Position numbers and translations under genes: made by a program
Part shown: in pieces, positions 17,762 through 27,043 of the stretch
Position numbering within the stretch: position 1 is the stretch's first letter
Layout: each line of letters begins with the position of its first letter
DNA from: a bacterium
GTDB lineage: Archaea > Micrarchaeota > Micrarchaeia > Micrarchaeales > CABMGC01
Length of the DNA: 64,000 bases
Assembly: GCA_021829835.1 (NCBI GenBank)
Contig: JAKBPE010000004.1
Location: 1 to 64,000 of the forward strand
Reading direction: 5' to 3'
Notes under the pieces: generated by a model
What the model was told of the DNA's origin: nothing
Databases searched by the model: none
Seen by the model: the letters and a program-made list of their open reading frames with translations, nothing else

Positions 17762-18013
17762 ATGATATACAAGCCTGCCTTCACCGAGAAGATGCAGGAA
17801 GAGCTTAGACACAGAAAGGAACGTGATAGGACAACCTACGAACAAGTGATGAAGAAGATAGCGCAGATTTTGGAGAACCCAAAGATAGGCAAGCCGATGC
17901 GCAGGCCGCTAACTGGCATACGAAGGTTTCACGTTGGCTCTTTGGTAGTAACATATAGGATAGACGAGCAAGCCCATGAAGTCATCTTTACTTCCTTTGA
18001 GCACCATGAATAA
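17762..18013 (+). CDS. RelE/ParE-family toxin
   Basis: FTEKMQEELRHRKERDRTTYEQVMKKIAQILENPKIGKPMRRPLTGIRRFHVGSLVVTYRIDEQAHEVIFTSFEHHE. Confidence 0.85.
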   Translation: MIYKPAFTEKMQEELRHRKERDRTTYEQVMKKIAQILENPKIGKPMRRPLTGIRRFHVGSLVVTYRIDEQAHEVIFTSFEHHE

Positions 18014-18068
18014 GCTAAAGAGCTGAATTGTCCATTTTGAGCCGAATTGATGCGTTCTCCCCAAAAAG

Positions 18069-18136
18069 GATTCGGCCTTGACGGCCTGGGAGCCTTACCC
18101 TCAAGTGGTAGTATTTGTTAGCGTTTGTTATGGTTT
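18069..18136 (+). repeat. att-like direct repeat R3 (core CCTTACCCTCA at 18093-18103)
   Basis: 11/11 match to the tRNA-Val 3' end; best-preserved copy. Confidence 0.75.
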
Positions 18137-18384
18137 GATACACTTCCTGGATTTGCACATGAACACATTAAAAATCAAAAACCATCGAGGTAAAATCCGG
18201 ATGCAGCGGCTTGTCTGATATTTTGTGCATGAGGTAGTTTGATTGATTCGTTATTCTTTTCCACTCCATTTGGGATCGTAAAAAGGTATTATAATTTTTA
18301 TTTAAATTTGAAGATTGTAGATAATTATGAAATAATGGAAACTGGCTAGTCTGTTTTTTATAGTTTCCCGTGCTTAGACTGTTG

Positions 18385-20781
18385 ATGGAGAAGGATGAAT
18401 TTAAGGATATCAGCATAAATGAAGCGCTTGAGAAACTGAATAGCAACAGGAAAGGATTGTCTGAACAGGAAGCGAAAAAAAATATAGAGAAATATGGTTA
18501 TAACGAGATAAGTGAGGAAAAAGAAAACTATCTGCTCATGTTTCTGAAGAAGTTTGGCGGACCTGTGCCGCTTTTGCTCATAGTTGTAATAGTAATATCA
18601 TACATTCTCCGCAACTTTAATGACATGTACATAATACTGGCTCTGCTTTTTTTCAATACGATAATTGCATTTTATGAGGAATATAGGGCCGATCTCTCAA
18701 TACAGGCATTGAAGCAGAGACTGAGATCCAATGCAAGAGTCTTGAGATCAGGCTCTTGGAAAGAGATGTCTTCCAGAGATATAGTCCCTGGTGACATAAT
18801 AAGGATAAGGTTTGGAGACATAATACCTGCGGATGTGAAGATAATCGATTGCGACTATCTGGAGATAGACGAGTCGGTAATAACTGGAGAATCTCTGCCT
18901 GTAGCGAAGAAGGAGTCGGAGATGGCTTATGCCGGGGCTGTGGTCAGGGTTGGAGAGGCAACATGCTTGGTTGTCAGAACCAGGGAGGGTACAAGCTATG
19001 GGAGGATAGCAACTTTGATGGAATCCGCCAAGCCTAAACACCATCTTCAAGGTACAATAATGCATATTGTAAAATATCTGGTTTTGATAGATATTGCAAT
19101 AATAATTATATTATTCGGGTATGGAGTACTTGACTTGCATGCAGGAATAGCTGGACTATTGCAGTTTCTCTTGATTGTATTCCTGGCATCAGTGCCGGTT
19201 GCGCTTCCTTCTGCATTTACTGTTGCAATGGCTCTTGGAACAGAGAAACTTCAGAAGAAATCAGTCCTTGTCAGAAAGCTTGATGCTGTGGAAGACACCG
19301 CAACAATGGATGTGCTCTGCATGGACAAGACTGGAACCCTTACCAAAAACCAGATAGTCGTGAAGGAGCTTGTCGCATTTGGTTCGAAAAAAGATGCGGA
19401 TGTGATTAAATATGCTGCAGAAGCTTCAAGGGAAGATGACAAAGATCCGATAGACAACGCAATACTTAATTATGCAAAAAATATGCAAGTGAAGAGAGGC
19501 AAGCAGATTAAATTTACCCCTTTTGACATGTCAACGAAAAGGACAGAAGCGATAATAAAGAGCGGGAATTCCGAGTATAAAGTAATCAAGGGAGCAGTAG
19601 TGGTCGTGCTTGAGCTCTGCAAATCTGATAAAGGCGAAAAGAAGAAGATTACAAAGCTTGTAGCTGATTATGCCAAAAAAGGATATAGAAGCCTCGGAGT
19701 TGCTGTCGGGAGTGGAAAGGGCTTCAAGCTTGCCGGAATCATAGCCCTGTATGATGAACCCAGGGAAGATGCTGCAGAACTGATAAAGGAGCTCAATGAT
19801 ATGGGAGTTGAAACCAAGATGCTTACCGGAGACAATATAGCAGTTGCAGTTGAGACCGCAGCAAATCTGGGCCTGAAAGGAGAAATAATAGACATGAGTA
19901 CCCTGAATAGGAATAACAAGGAGAATTATTCGAGTATAGCCAAGGCTGGTGGATTTGCAAATATCTACCCTGAAGATAAGTATACCATAGTAAAGGCACT
20001 TCAGAGCCATAGGAAGATAACAGGCATGACAGGAGACGGAATAAATGATGCTCCTGCACTAAAGGAAGCGGAAGTAGGCATCGCGGTGAGCAATGCAACT
20101 GATGTCGCAAAGAGCGCAGCGGCAATGGTAATAACTGAGAAAGGCATAGAAGTCATAATAGAAGCAGTGAAAGAGAGCAGAAGGATCTTTGAGAGAATGC
20201 TCACATATGCCATGACAAAGATTTATAGAGTGGTGCAGACAGTTGGTTTCATAGCCATACTCTTTCTCGGCATGCATGGATTTATAGGAATAACACCTTT
20301 CCTGCTGATACTTCTGCTCTTTACAAATGACATAGCCAACATAACCATAGCTACAGATAATGTTGCTTATTCTATGTCTCCAGACATATGGAAGGTAAAA
20401 GCAGTAATGTATACCATGGTGCTTCTGGGAGGAGTCATGATATTTGAAATGCTTCTTCTCGTTCCGCTGAAGCTTGCGCTTGGCCTTACATTGCTGCAAT
20501 TCCAGACATGCGCCTTCCTTTTATTGGACATATCAAACAAATTTGGCATATTTAATATGAGGACAAAGAAGCTATTCTGGAGGGCGCCAAAGCCAAGCAT
20601 TGCTCTGCTTGTAGGCTCTGCTGCAGGTGTAGTTGCAGGGCTTGTCTTTGCATTCTTTGGCATACTTGTACCGAAAGTAGGCGTTGAACCGATACTTGCG
20701 GTTATTGGGATATCTGTGCTCTTCCTTTTCATTGTGGACTTCATAAAGGTAGCATTATTTAAAAGATTTAAGATAGAATAA
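18385..20781 (+). CDS. Plasma-membrane-type H+-transporting P-type ATPase (P3A-like)
   Basis: DKTGTLTKNQ, TGESLPV, MTGDGINDAPALKEAEVGIAV, PVALPSAFTVAMALGTEKLQKKSVLVRKLDAVEDTATMDVLC. Confidence 0.92.
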   Translation: MEKDEFKDISINEALEKLNSNRKGLSEQEAKKNIEKYGYNEISEEKENYLLMFLKKFGGPVPLLLIVVIVISYILRNFNDMYIILALLFFNTIIAFYEEYRADLSIQALKQRLRSNARVLRSGSWKEMSSRDIVPGDIIRIRFGDIIPADVKIIDCDYLEIDESVITGESLPVAKKESEMAYAGAVVRVGEATCLVVRTREGTSYGRIATLMESAKPKHHLQGTIMHIVKYLVLIDIAIIIILFGYGVLDLHAGIAGLLQFLLIVFLASVPVALPSAFTVAMALGTEKLQKKSVLVRKLDAVEDTATMDVLCMDKTGTLTKNQIVVKELVAFGSKKDADVIKYAAEASREDDKDPIDNAILNYAKNMQVKRGKQIKFTPFDMSTKRTEAIIKSGNSEYKVIKGAVVVVLELCKSDKGEKKKITKLVADYAKKGYRSLGVAVGSGKGFKLAGIIALYDEPREDAAELIKELNDMGVETKMLTGDNIAVAVETAANLGLKGEIIDMSTLNRNNKENYSSIAKAGGFANIYPEDKYTIVKALQSHRKITGMTGDGINDAPALKEAEVGIAVSNATDVAKSAAAMVITEKGIEVIIEAVKESRRIFERMLTYAMTKIYRVVQTVGFIAILFLGMHGFIGITPFLLILLLFTNDIANITIATDNVAYSMSPDIWKVKAVMYTMVLLGGVMIFEMLLLVPLKLALGLTLLQFQTCAFLLLDISNKFGIFNMRTKKLFWRAPKPSIALLVGSAAGVVAGLVFAFFGILVPKVGVEPILAVIGISVLFLFIVDFIKVALFKRFKIE

Positions 20782-20798
20782 CAGTATAGGAGATTATA

Positions 20799-21452
20799 AT
20801 GGAATTCGATTTTCTAAAATGGATAGGGCATGCCTCTTTTGTTCTTGATGTGAATGGAAATACAGTATACATAGATCCTTTCAGGATACCTGAAAATTCG
20901 AAAAAGGCAGATGCTATACTTATAACGCATCCGCATTTCGACCATCTTAATATGGAAGACATAAGCAAGATTGCAGGAAACAATACTGAGATATTTGTAA
21001 CGAAGGATAGTGTTGACAAGATAGGTGTAGGAAAGGTTGTTGGCGTAGAGCCAAATAAGAGCTATTCGTCTAAGATAATCAATTTTAGCACCATACCCGC
21101 ATACAATACAGCTCCTGATAGGCTTGATAAGCACCCAAAGGCAAACAGATGGGTAGGATACATCATTGACACAGGCAGTGCCAAAATTTACCATGCAGGA
21201 GATACAGACTTCGTGCCTGAGATGGAGAAGATAAAGGTGGATCTTGCACTTCTGCCGATGAGCGGTACATATACCATGGATCCTGAAGAGGCCATGAGCG
21301 CCGCTTTGAGAATAGACGCGAAGAAGGTTGCACCGATGCATTACAAGGCAGTTCTCGGTCTTGAGAAAGCGGCTGAAGCCGAAGATATGTTTAGAAGAAA
21401 AATAAGCAATAGCTGGATAATGAAGGAGATTCAGGAGCCTTTTGTCTTCTGA
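20799..21452 (+). CDS. MBL-fold metal-dependent hydrolase (UPF0173-like)
   Basis: WIGHASFVLDVNGNTVYIDPF, ILITHPHFDHLN, KIYHAGDTDF, VAPMHYKAV. Confidence 0.88.
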   Translation: MEFDFLKWIGHASFVLDVNGNTVYIDPFRIPENSKKADAILITHPHFDHLNMEDISKIAGNNTEIFVTKDSVDKIGVGKVVGVEPNKSYSSKIINFSTIPAYNTAPDRLDKHPKANRWVGYIIDTGSAKIYHAGDTDFVPEMEKIKVDLALLPMSGTYTMDPEEAMSAALRIDAKKVAPMHYKAVLGLEKAAEAEDMFRRKISNSWIMKEIQEPFVF

Positions 21453-22231
21453 TATGCTATTATGCGCCTGGCAAGAACCAGGAGCTCTTCCGGACTCATG
21501 GAGAATACGCGCCTTTTAGAGTAGTTCTCTTCTTGGGATATCATATCTGCGATTTTCTTTCCTGTGTTGAGATATGATTCGGAATCGAGTATGGCTCTTC
21601 TTACTGTCTTTTTCTTGTGCTGCATCAGCGCATTTATAACCTTCCACTCTTCTTCAGATATGTTGTTGCCTTGCTTCGGCCTGATGTAGATTATCTCTGA
21701 GTCTATTGAAGGTATTGGATTGAAGTTGCCCTTGTCTACAACCATTATCTCGCTTATGCTTAACGCGAGGGCCGAAAAGACACTTAGCTTGGTATACTTC
21801 CTTGTCCCTGAAGCTGCCATCATATGTTCCACAAATTCCTTCTGCAGGCAGAGTACTGCTTCTTTCTTATACTTGACAAGCCATGCTATTACCTCGCTTG
21901 ATATCACATAGGGTATATTGGATATGACTATGTCTATTGAGCTGTAATCAACATCCTTGTCAGTAAGATCTAAAAAATCGGCATTGATAAGCTGCAGGTT
22001 CTCCAGGTTATAATTTCTTTTGAGTTCGTCATACAGAAGTTTGTCCTTTTCTACAGCTATGACCTTTTTTGCCTTTTTGCATAATTCAAGTGTAAGAATA
22101 CCGTGGCCTGGGCCTATCTCAAGGACAGTCTTTTCATAAGCATGCTCTGCCTCGTTCATGGCTATATCGCGATTTACCAGGAATACCTGACCCATTTTAG
22201 TTGCTTTCAGCTTTGTAAACATATTTAGCAA
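21431..22231 (-). CDS. ksgA: Ribosomal RNA adenine dimethyltransferase KsgA/Dim1
   Basis: VLEIGPGHGILTLELCKKAKKVIAVEKD, DIVISNIPYVISSEVI. Confidence 0.9.
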   Translation of the reverse strand: MLNMFTKLKATKMGQVFLVNRDIAMNEAEHAYEKTVLEIGPGHGILTLELCKKAKKVIAVEKDKLLYDELKRNYNLENLQLINADFLDLTDKDVDYSSIDIVISNIPYVISSEVIAWLVKYKKEAVLCLQKEFVEHMMAASGTRKYTKLSVFSALALSISEIMVVDKGNFNPIPSIDSEIIYIRPKQGNNISEEEWKVINALMQHKKKTVRRAILDSESYLNTGKKIADMISQEENYSKRRVFSMSPEELLVLARRIIAYQKTKGS

Positions 22232-22313
22232 TTGGGATTTGAAGCTTATAGTTTTTTGTTTTTCCTGCAGGATAAGTGCGATGATAGTATTTTTAAGATG
22301 AGCTTTCCATTAC

Positions 22314-23366
22314 TTGATGATGGCTAAAGAGAAAAAGGCGCAGTCTGCAATAGAATTCATGACTACGTATAGCTTTGTGATTATAATACTCATATCCGCG
22401 ATACTTGTCGTCTTCTTTCTTGTTTCAACCACAAGGACGGATATAGGTGCTCAATGCACAGGTTACGGCTCTATTTCCTGCAGTCTTATGAGTGTATATT
22501 CCAAAAAAGGGAGCGATCTCTCGCTTGTAACTCTGGTTGTGGACAATGGGCAGAACTCTCCGGTAGATGTCTCGAATGTTATAGTAAGTTATAAGGGAAG
22601 CACCTATACTGGAATATGTTCTCCTGAGAGATTGACGCAGGGGGAGTATGCAGTCTGCTTGACTGAGATGAATATAGGATTCGGAGTAGGCCGCGCAGTT
22701 GAAGGCGATTATGAAATAAATGCGGAGTATTGCAATTCGCAGCTCGTCAATCTGGGATCATGCAGCCAGAGTGTAAGTTATGGAGGTTCATTTTACGCTT
22801 ATGCTGAACCTTTCCAGACTCCCGTATATAGCGTAATAGCAGGTTATGGAAATTACACATCGCAATTGCCCGAATACACAGGGCAGCCTTATCTTCCTTA
22901 TGGATATGTGGTAGTCAACAACGGATACTGGACGCCTCAAACCAAAGATAACTCATTTACATATGCATATGCAACCCCTGTGACTTCAGGCAGTTACTTG
23001 GGAGTTTCTTCTTCGGAATTTCCAAGTGACCTTTATTATCTGAATAGCAATTCAGTTTCATGTTCGCCTCCTTACAACACGACAATATCGATGGCTTCTA
23101 CAAACATATACCTGACTTCGCAGACTGCAGTTACATTCAATGCTTACGCTGACAACGCAATAGCCGCATGGTATCTTCCGGAAGGATCTGGCACATGGAA
23201 TAGCATATTTGGAGGTAGTGGATGGAGCAATGCTCCAAGTTTCGGCCCAGAAAGCAATACAATAACTCTTGGAAAAGGTCTTTATTCGATAGATGTGGAG
23301 TGGGCAGACACATGCGGCGGCGGAGTCCAGGCATTCCAGATCTCCGGAAGTGGAGTTACAGGTTAG
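22314..23366 (+). CDS. Secreted surface protein with a class III (type IV pilin-like) signal peptide
   Basis: KKAQSAIEFMTTYSFVIIILISAILVVFFL matches the QxSxEF...hydrophobic class III signal; remainder Ser/Thr/Tyr/Asn-rich. Confidence 0.75.
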   Translation: MMMAKEKKAQSAIEFMTTYSFVIIILISAILVVFFLVSTTRTDIGAQCTGYGSISCSLMSVYSKKGSDLSLVTLVVDNGQNSPVDVSNVIVSYKGSTYTGICSPERLTQGEYAVCLTEMNIGFGVGRAVEGDYEINAEYCNSQLVNLGSCSQSVSYGGSFYAYAEPFQTPVYSVIAGYGNYTSQLPEYTGQPYLPYGYVVVNNGYWTPQTKDNSFTYAYATPVTSGSYLGVSSSEFPSDLYYLNSNSVSCSPPYNTTISMASTNIYLTSQTAVTFNAYADNAIAAWYLPEGSGTWNSIFGGSGWSNAPSFGPESNTITLGKGLYSIDVEWADTCGGGVQAFQISGSGVTG

Positions 23367-23436
23367 GCATTCGCCCGAAGTTCTAGGCTGAATACCTTCA
23401 GCATGTTTTTTATAGCTTCCAAATCATTAGATAAAC

Positions 23437-24381
23437 ATGGCAGTTTCCGAAGATGAGAGGCTAGATCGTGCCTATAAATATCCATTCCTCAAGGATTCAA
23501 AAAAGATAATTGAAGAGATTAATCCGCCTTTCAGTTACAAGCATATGGAAGAAGGGAAATTACGGGTTGAGAAGGCTCTTCTTGAGAAGAGAATAGCGTT
23601 CTACAAAACAAATATAAGAGAAGTAAAGTATGCACACCTCATGAGCTATGTCTATGCGAGAATGTTGGTAAGCGCTATAGGCCGCAGGGGAGAGATAATG
23701 TCATATGCAGATGCAGAATCGAAGAGGTCTGCTGAGGCACTTAGGCTTGATGGTGAGAGGGAGATTCTCAGCGTGTCCGCAGAGCTCGGCGGAGGCTTGG
23801 CCAAGGACGAGTATAATTTTTCAATGCCGTTTGAGAAGTATCTGGAATTTGCTCCTGACAACAGTACTTTTGGTCTTTCTATGCAGGAACTTGATCATGG
23901 CAGGGTAATAATGAATGAAGGCATTGCTGTGGGAATCCTCAGGCGAGTTATAAGGAAGGAGATACTGAAGAATCTGCCCATTCCTCGAAAGGAGCTTCCG
24001 AGAGAGATAATAGCCGCAGCTTCAGGAATAAAGCTTCCTGAAGTGAAATTGGAAGGAGCTGTGGAAGGTCCGCGGAAATACATATGGATAGAGAAACTTC
24101 TTGCAACTCCGATACCGGACGTCAGGCATAGAACAGTTAATCTGATACTTGCCCCATATCTCACAAATGTCAGAAAGATGGGAGAGGCTGATGCGGCGAG
24201 AGTGATAATAGAATATATAAACAGATGCAAGGAGATTGAACCGAATACAAATGTAAATGAAAGTTATATAAGATACCAATGCAAATATGCTAAGAGCAGA
24301 GGGATGAAGCCTATGTCTTTGGAAAATGCCAGGGAACTTTTCGGCGGAGTCATAGACCTTGATGAGCTCTCTAAAAGTTGA
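23437..24381 (+). CDS. DNA primase large-subunit-like protein with a C-terminal noncontiguous-finger/PriX-like domain
   Basis: N-terminal YPFLKDSKKIIEE...AHLMSYVYARMLVSAIG; C-terminal IPDVRHRTVNLILAPYLTNVRKM...YIRYQCKYAKSRGMKPMSLENARELF. Confidence 0.72.
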   Translation: MAVSEDERLDRAYKYPFLKDSKKIIEEINPPFSYKHMEEGKLRVEKALLEKRIAFYKTNIREVKYAHLMSYVYARMLVSAIGRRGEIMSYADAESKRSAEALRLDGEREILSVSAELGGGLAKDEYNFSMPFEKYLEFAPDNSTFGLSMQELDHGRVIMNEGIAVGILRRVIRKEILKNLPIPRKELPREIIAAASGIKLPEVKLEGAVEGPRKYIWIEKLLATPIPDVRHRTVNLILAPYLTNVRKMGEADAARVIIEYINRCKEIEPNTNVNESYIRYQCKYAKSRGMKPMSLENARELFGGVIDLDELSKS

Positions 24382-24385
24382 GATT

Positions 24386-24535
24386 ATGACAGGACTATGC
24401 TATATATGCGGTAGAATTGCCGATAATGTCTGCTCAATGTGCGGAAGGGTTGTATGTGATGCTGATTACGACAAGGAATCGGGAACGTGTAAAATTCATA
24501 AAAAAGGCAGAAAGATAGAACACGTGAAAAAATGA
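24386..24535 (+). CDS. Small zinc-finger protein (HIT-type-like), 49 aa
   Basis: MTGLCYICGRIADNVCSMCGRVVCDADYDKESGTCKIHKKGRKIEHVKK; ATGA overlap with the next gene; below the ORF-track length cutoff. Confidence 0.75.
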   Translation: MTGLCYICGRIADNVCSMCGRVVCDADYDKESGTCKIHKKGRKIEHVKK

Positions 24536-25293
24536 ATATTGAAGATGCGGTATACAGGATACTCGGCTGGAAGATACTCGGAAAGGGAGAGATAGAGGGA
24601 AAGGATGTAGTGGTCGTAAGGAAAGGCGAGAGAGTTGAGGTAGTTTACGACCACATTATACATTCGGAGATCTTCGATGGAAGAGTATTTACAGGACAAT
24701 ACTGGGATTATATGATGGCGGCCCCGGCACTTTTCAAAAAGTCGAAGGTGTTGGTTATGGGGCTGGGAGGAGGCACGGTCCCGTACCAAATGAAAAAAGT
24801 TTTTGGAGGAAGAATTGATTTGGATGTAGTTGAAAAAAGCCAGAAAATGATAGAACTCTCAAAGATTTTTCTTCCTGAAAAGCTAGATATGAATATCATT
24901 AATGCAGAAGCAATAAGATACATAAAGGGAGTTAGTTCCACATATGACATAATAATATCAGATATATATGTAGGGGGAAAGATCCCCGAAGAGCTTTTTA
25001 TGAATAAGAATGCAGAGCATTTCAATATGGCACTTAAAAAGAATGGAATTCTTATCATAAATTATGCCCTGACTGTAGATTCGCTTGCAAGAAAATCAGA
25101 GCTGGTCAGAAAATTAGGAAGATTCTTCAAAGTTTACCAGATGAGTTATCCGGGTGCAAGGGGAAATCTTATACTGGTCTGCTCCAAGGGCTTTACTGCA
25201 AAGGAGATATCTGATAAGATATGCAGATACTTTGAGAGAATCAAGGAAAAAAACAGGATATCTTCTGCATATTCGGGATTAAGAGAGGCTTAG
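24532..25293 (+). CDS. Spermidine synthase-like methyltransferase-fold protein
   Basis: VLVMGLGGGTVPYQMKKVF, DLDVVEKSQKMIELSKIF, YDIIISDIYVGGKIPE. Confidence 0.75.
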   Translation: MNIEDAVYRILGWKILGKGEIEGKDVVVVRKGERVEVVYDHIIHSEIFDGRVFTGQYWDYMMAAPALFKKSKVLVMGLGGGTVPYQMKKVFGGRIDLDVVEKSQKMIELSKIFLPEKLDMNIINAEAIRYIKGVSSTYDIIISDIYVGGKIPEELFMNKNAEHFNMALKKNGILIINYALTVDSLARKSELVRKLGRFFKVYQMSYPGARGNLILVCSKGFTAKEISDKICRYFERIKEKNRISSAYSGLREA

Positions 25294-25319
25294 TTTGAGG
25301 AATGTTTTACGTTGCTGGA

Positions 25320-25601
25320 CTATAATCCCTGAAAGTCTGATGCGGACGATCCTTCTGGGAAGGCTCTTCCGTTTTGAGATTCGACAGGAAGCCCGGTCTC
25401 TTTTGCTAAGCGGAGAAGCTCTGAAGTATCCATTATGCGGTCTATAAACAGCTCGGTATACTCGATATTCCCTGATTTTACCTTGCGAATGCTGAAGGTC
25501 ATCTGCTGGAACATGCCGCTGCGCATGACCCTCATCTTCGTGTATCCTATTCTTATTATCTCTTTTGCCTTTTCTGGAAGAGTATATGCCATAACCGACA
25601 C
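25320..25601 (-). CDS. Conserved hypothetical protein
   Basis: 93 aa ORF with plausible composition between two genes. Confidence 0.55.
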   Translation of the reverse strand: MSVMAYTLPEKAKEIIRIGYTKMRVMRSGMFQQMTFSIRKVKSGNIEYTELFIDRIMDTSELLRLAKETGLPVESQNGRAFPEGSSASDFQGL

Positions 25602-25661
25602 CGATAAAAATTCTGCAGTTGCTATTTATTCGGGACAAAATATTATTAAACTATTTATTCT

Positions 25662-26027
25662 ATGTTACTTATGGCTTCAAATTATCTCACATTGGTAGTA
25701 TTTGCAGTATTCTCTTTCTTGTTTCCAGTTTCGCTTCTTCTCTTTTCAAAGATGGTAAGGATAAGAAAACCTCAGAACAAAATAGCTACCTTGAACTTTG
25801 AGAGCGCGGAGGAGAGTACAGGTAACAGGCTTACCATCATGAAAGAGTATTTCCATTATTTTTCGGCATTCCTCGCATTCGAGGTAGTTGCAGCAGTGAT
25901 TCTTGCCTGGGCAGTAGTAGCGAGAGAGCTTACTTCGGGAATAGACATCGCAGTTATGGCTTTTGCAGTTTCAGGAACAGTACTGGAGATATTTTCGATA
26001 GCTTTAGCAACAAAGAGGCAGATATGA
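25662..26027 (+). CDS. nuoA: Complex I subunit NuoA-like
   Basis: 121 aa three-helix protein; first gene of an A-B-C-D-H-I-J-K-L-N cluster; FSAFLAFEVVAAVILAWAV. Confidence 0.85.
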   Translation: MLLMASNYLTLVVFAVFSFLFPVSLLLFSKMVRIRKPQNKIATLNFESAEESTGNRLTIMKEYFHYFSAFLAFEVVAAVILAWAVVARELTSGIDIAVMAFAVSGTVLEIFSIALATKRQI

Positions 26028-26600
26028 ATGGTTGATGAAATAGATCACGAAAGCGAGGAATTTATGAATGCGAAGAAGGAGATGGACAAGCTTGTTGCTG
26101 ACTCTCTCAAAAACAGGGAGACAAAGCCTAATGTCCTCTTTTCGAAGCTTTCTGATCTTACTAAAATGGCTTCCGGAGGAGTTGTGAAATGGTCGAGAAA
26201 TAATTCAGTGTGGCCGCTTCAGTTCGGGCTTGCGTGCTGCTCCATCGAGTTGATGGATTTCGGTTCATCGAGGGTTGATGCCGAAAGGAAAGGTTACCTT
26301 CTCTTTCGCGCTACTCCGAGGCAGTGTGATGTCATGCTCGTCGCGGGATGGGTCACAAAATCGATAATACCGGAACTTAAAAGAATGTATGAACAGATGG
26401 CAAGGCCCAGATACGTGATAGCTTTCGGGGAGTGTGCAACATGCGGCGGGCCGTGGTGGGAGAGTTACAACATAGTAAAGGGAATAGACCAGGTTCTTCC
26501 CGTTGATGTTTATGTTGCAGGATGCCCTCCGAGGCCTGAGAACCTTTTCGGTGCAGTAATGAAACTTCAGAAGAAGTTAGGTGGATCGATTGAAGATTGA
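26028..26600 (+). CDS. nuoB: Complex I subunit NuoB
   Basis: SVWPLQFGLACCSIELMDFGSSR, GECATCGGPWWESYNIVKGIDQVLPVDVYVAGCPPRPE. Confidence 0.95.
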   Translation: MVDEIDHESEEFMNAKKEMDKLVADSLKNRETKPNVLFSKLSDLTKMASGGVVKWSRNNSVWPLQFGLACCSIELMDFGSSRVDAERKGYLLFRATPRQCDVMLVAGWVTKSIIPELKRMYEQMARPRYVIAFGECATCGGPWWESYNIVKGIDQVLPVDVYVAGCPPRPENLFGAVMKLQKKLGGSIED

Positions 26601-26952
26601 TAGAGAAGCTGTTGAAGAGACAATAGAGACCATGAAAAAGCAGGGATTCGAGTATCTTGTGAAAATAACCGCTGTCGATTATGTAAAGAACATAGAGGTG
26701 ATTTATTTCCTTAGAAATATCGATAAAAATCAAGACTTTACATTGGAAGTAGACCTCGATCCTTCAGACCTATGGATCCCTACAATAATAAAGATACATA
26801 GATCAGCAGACTGGTATGAGAGGGAGATGAGTGAGATGTTTGGAATAGAGATAAAAGGCAGAAAGGCCAAGAGGCTCCTGCTTGAAAAATGGGATGGCAG
26901 GCCCAGTCCTCTCAGGAAGAATTTTGTCTGGGGTCAGCCTTATGAGTCATAG
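26581..26952 (+). CDS. nuoC: Complex I subunit NuoC
   Basis: FLRNIDKNQDFTLEVDLDPSDLWIPTIIKIHRSADWYEREMSEMFGIEIKG. Confidence 0.9.
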   Translation: MDRLKIDREAVEETIETMKKQGFEYLVKITAVDYVKNIEVIYFLRNIDKNQDFTLEVDLDPSDLWIPTIIKIHRSADWYEREMSEMFGIEIKGRKAKRLLLEKWDGRPSPLRKNFVWGQPYES

Positions 26953-27043
26953 ACATGATAAGAGCAAGATATTTGGAATAGAAACCGAAGGCAGGATGCT
27001 TATGAATGGATCCTGTTGTACTGAAGAGTAGATAGTAGATAGA

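Noticed and set aside
10567-18136. Classical integron interpretation with attC sites
   Set aside because: R1-R3 do not show the long imperfect palindrome or the GTTRRRY/RYYYAAC boxes of attC; an integron-like platform is kept only as an analogy.
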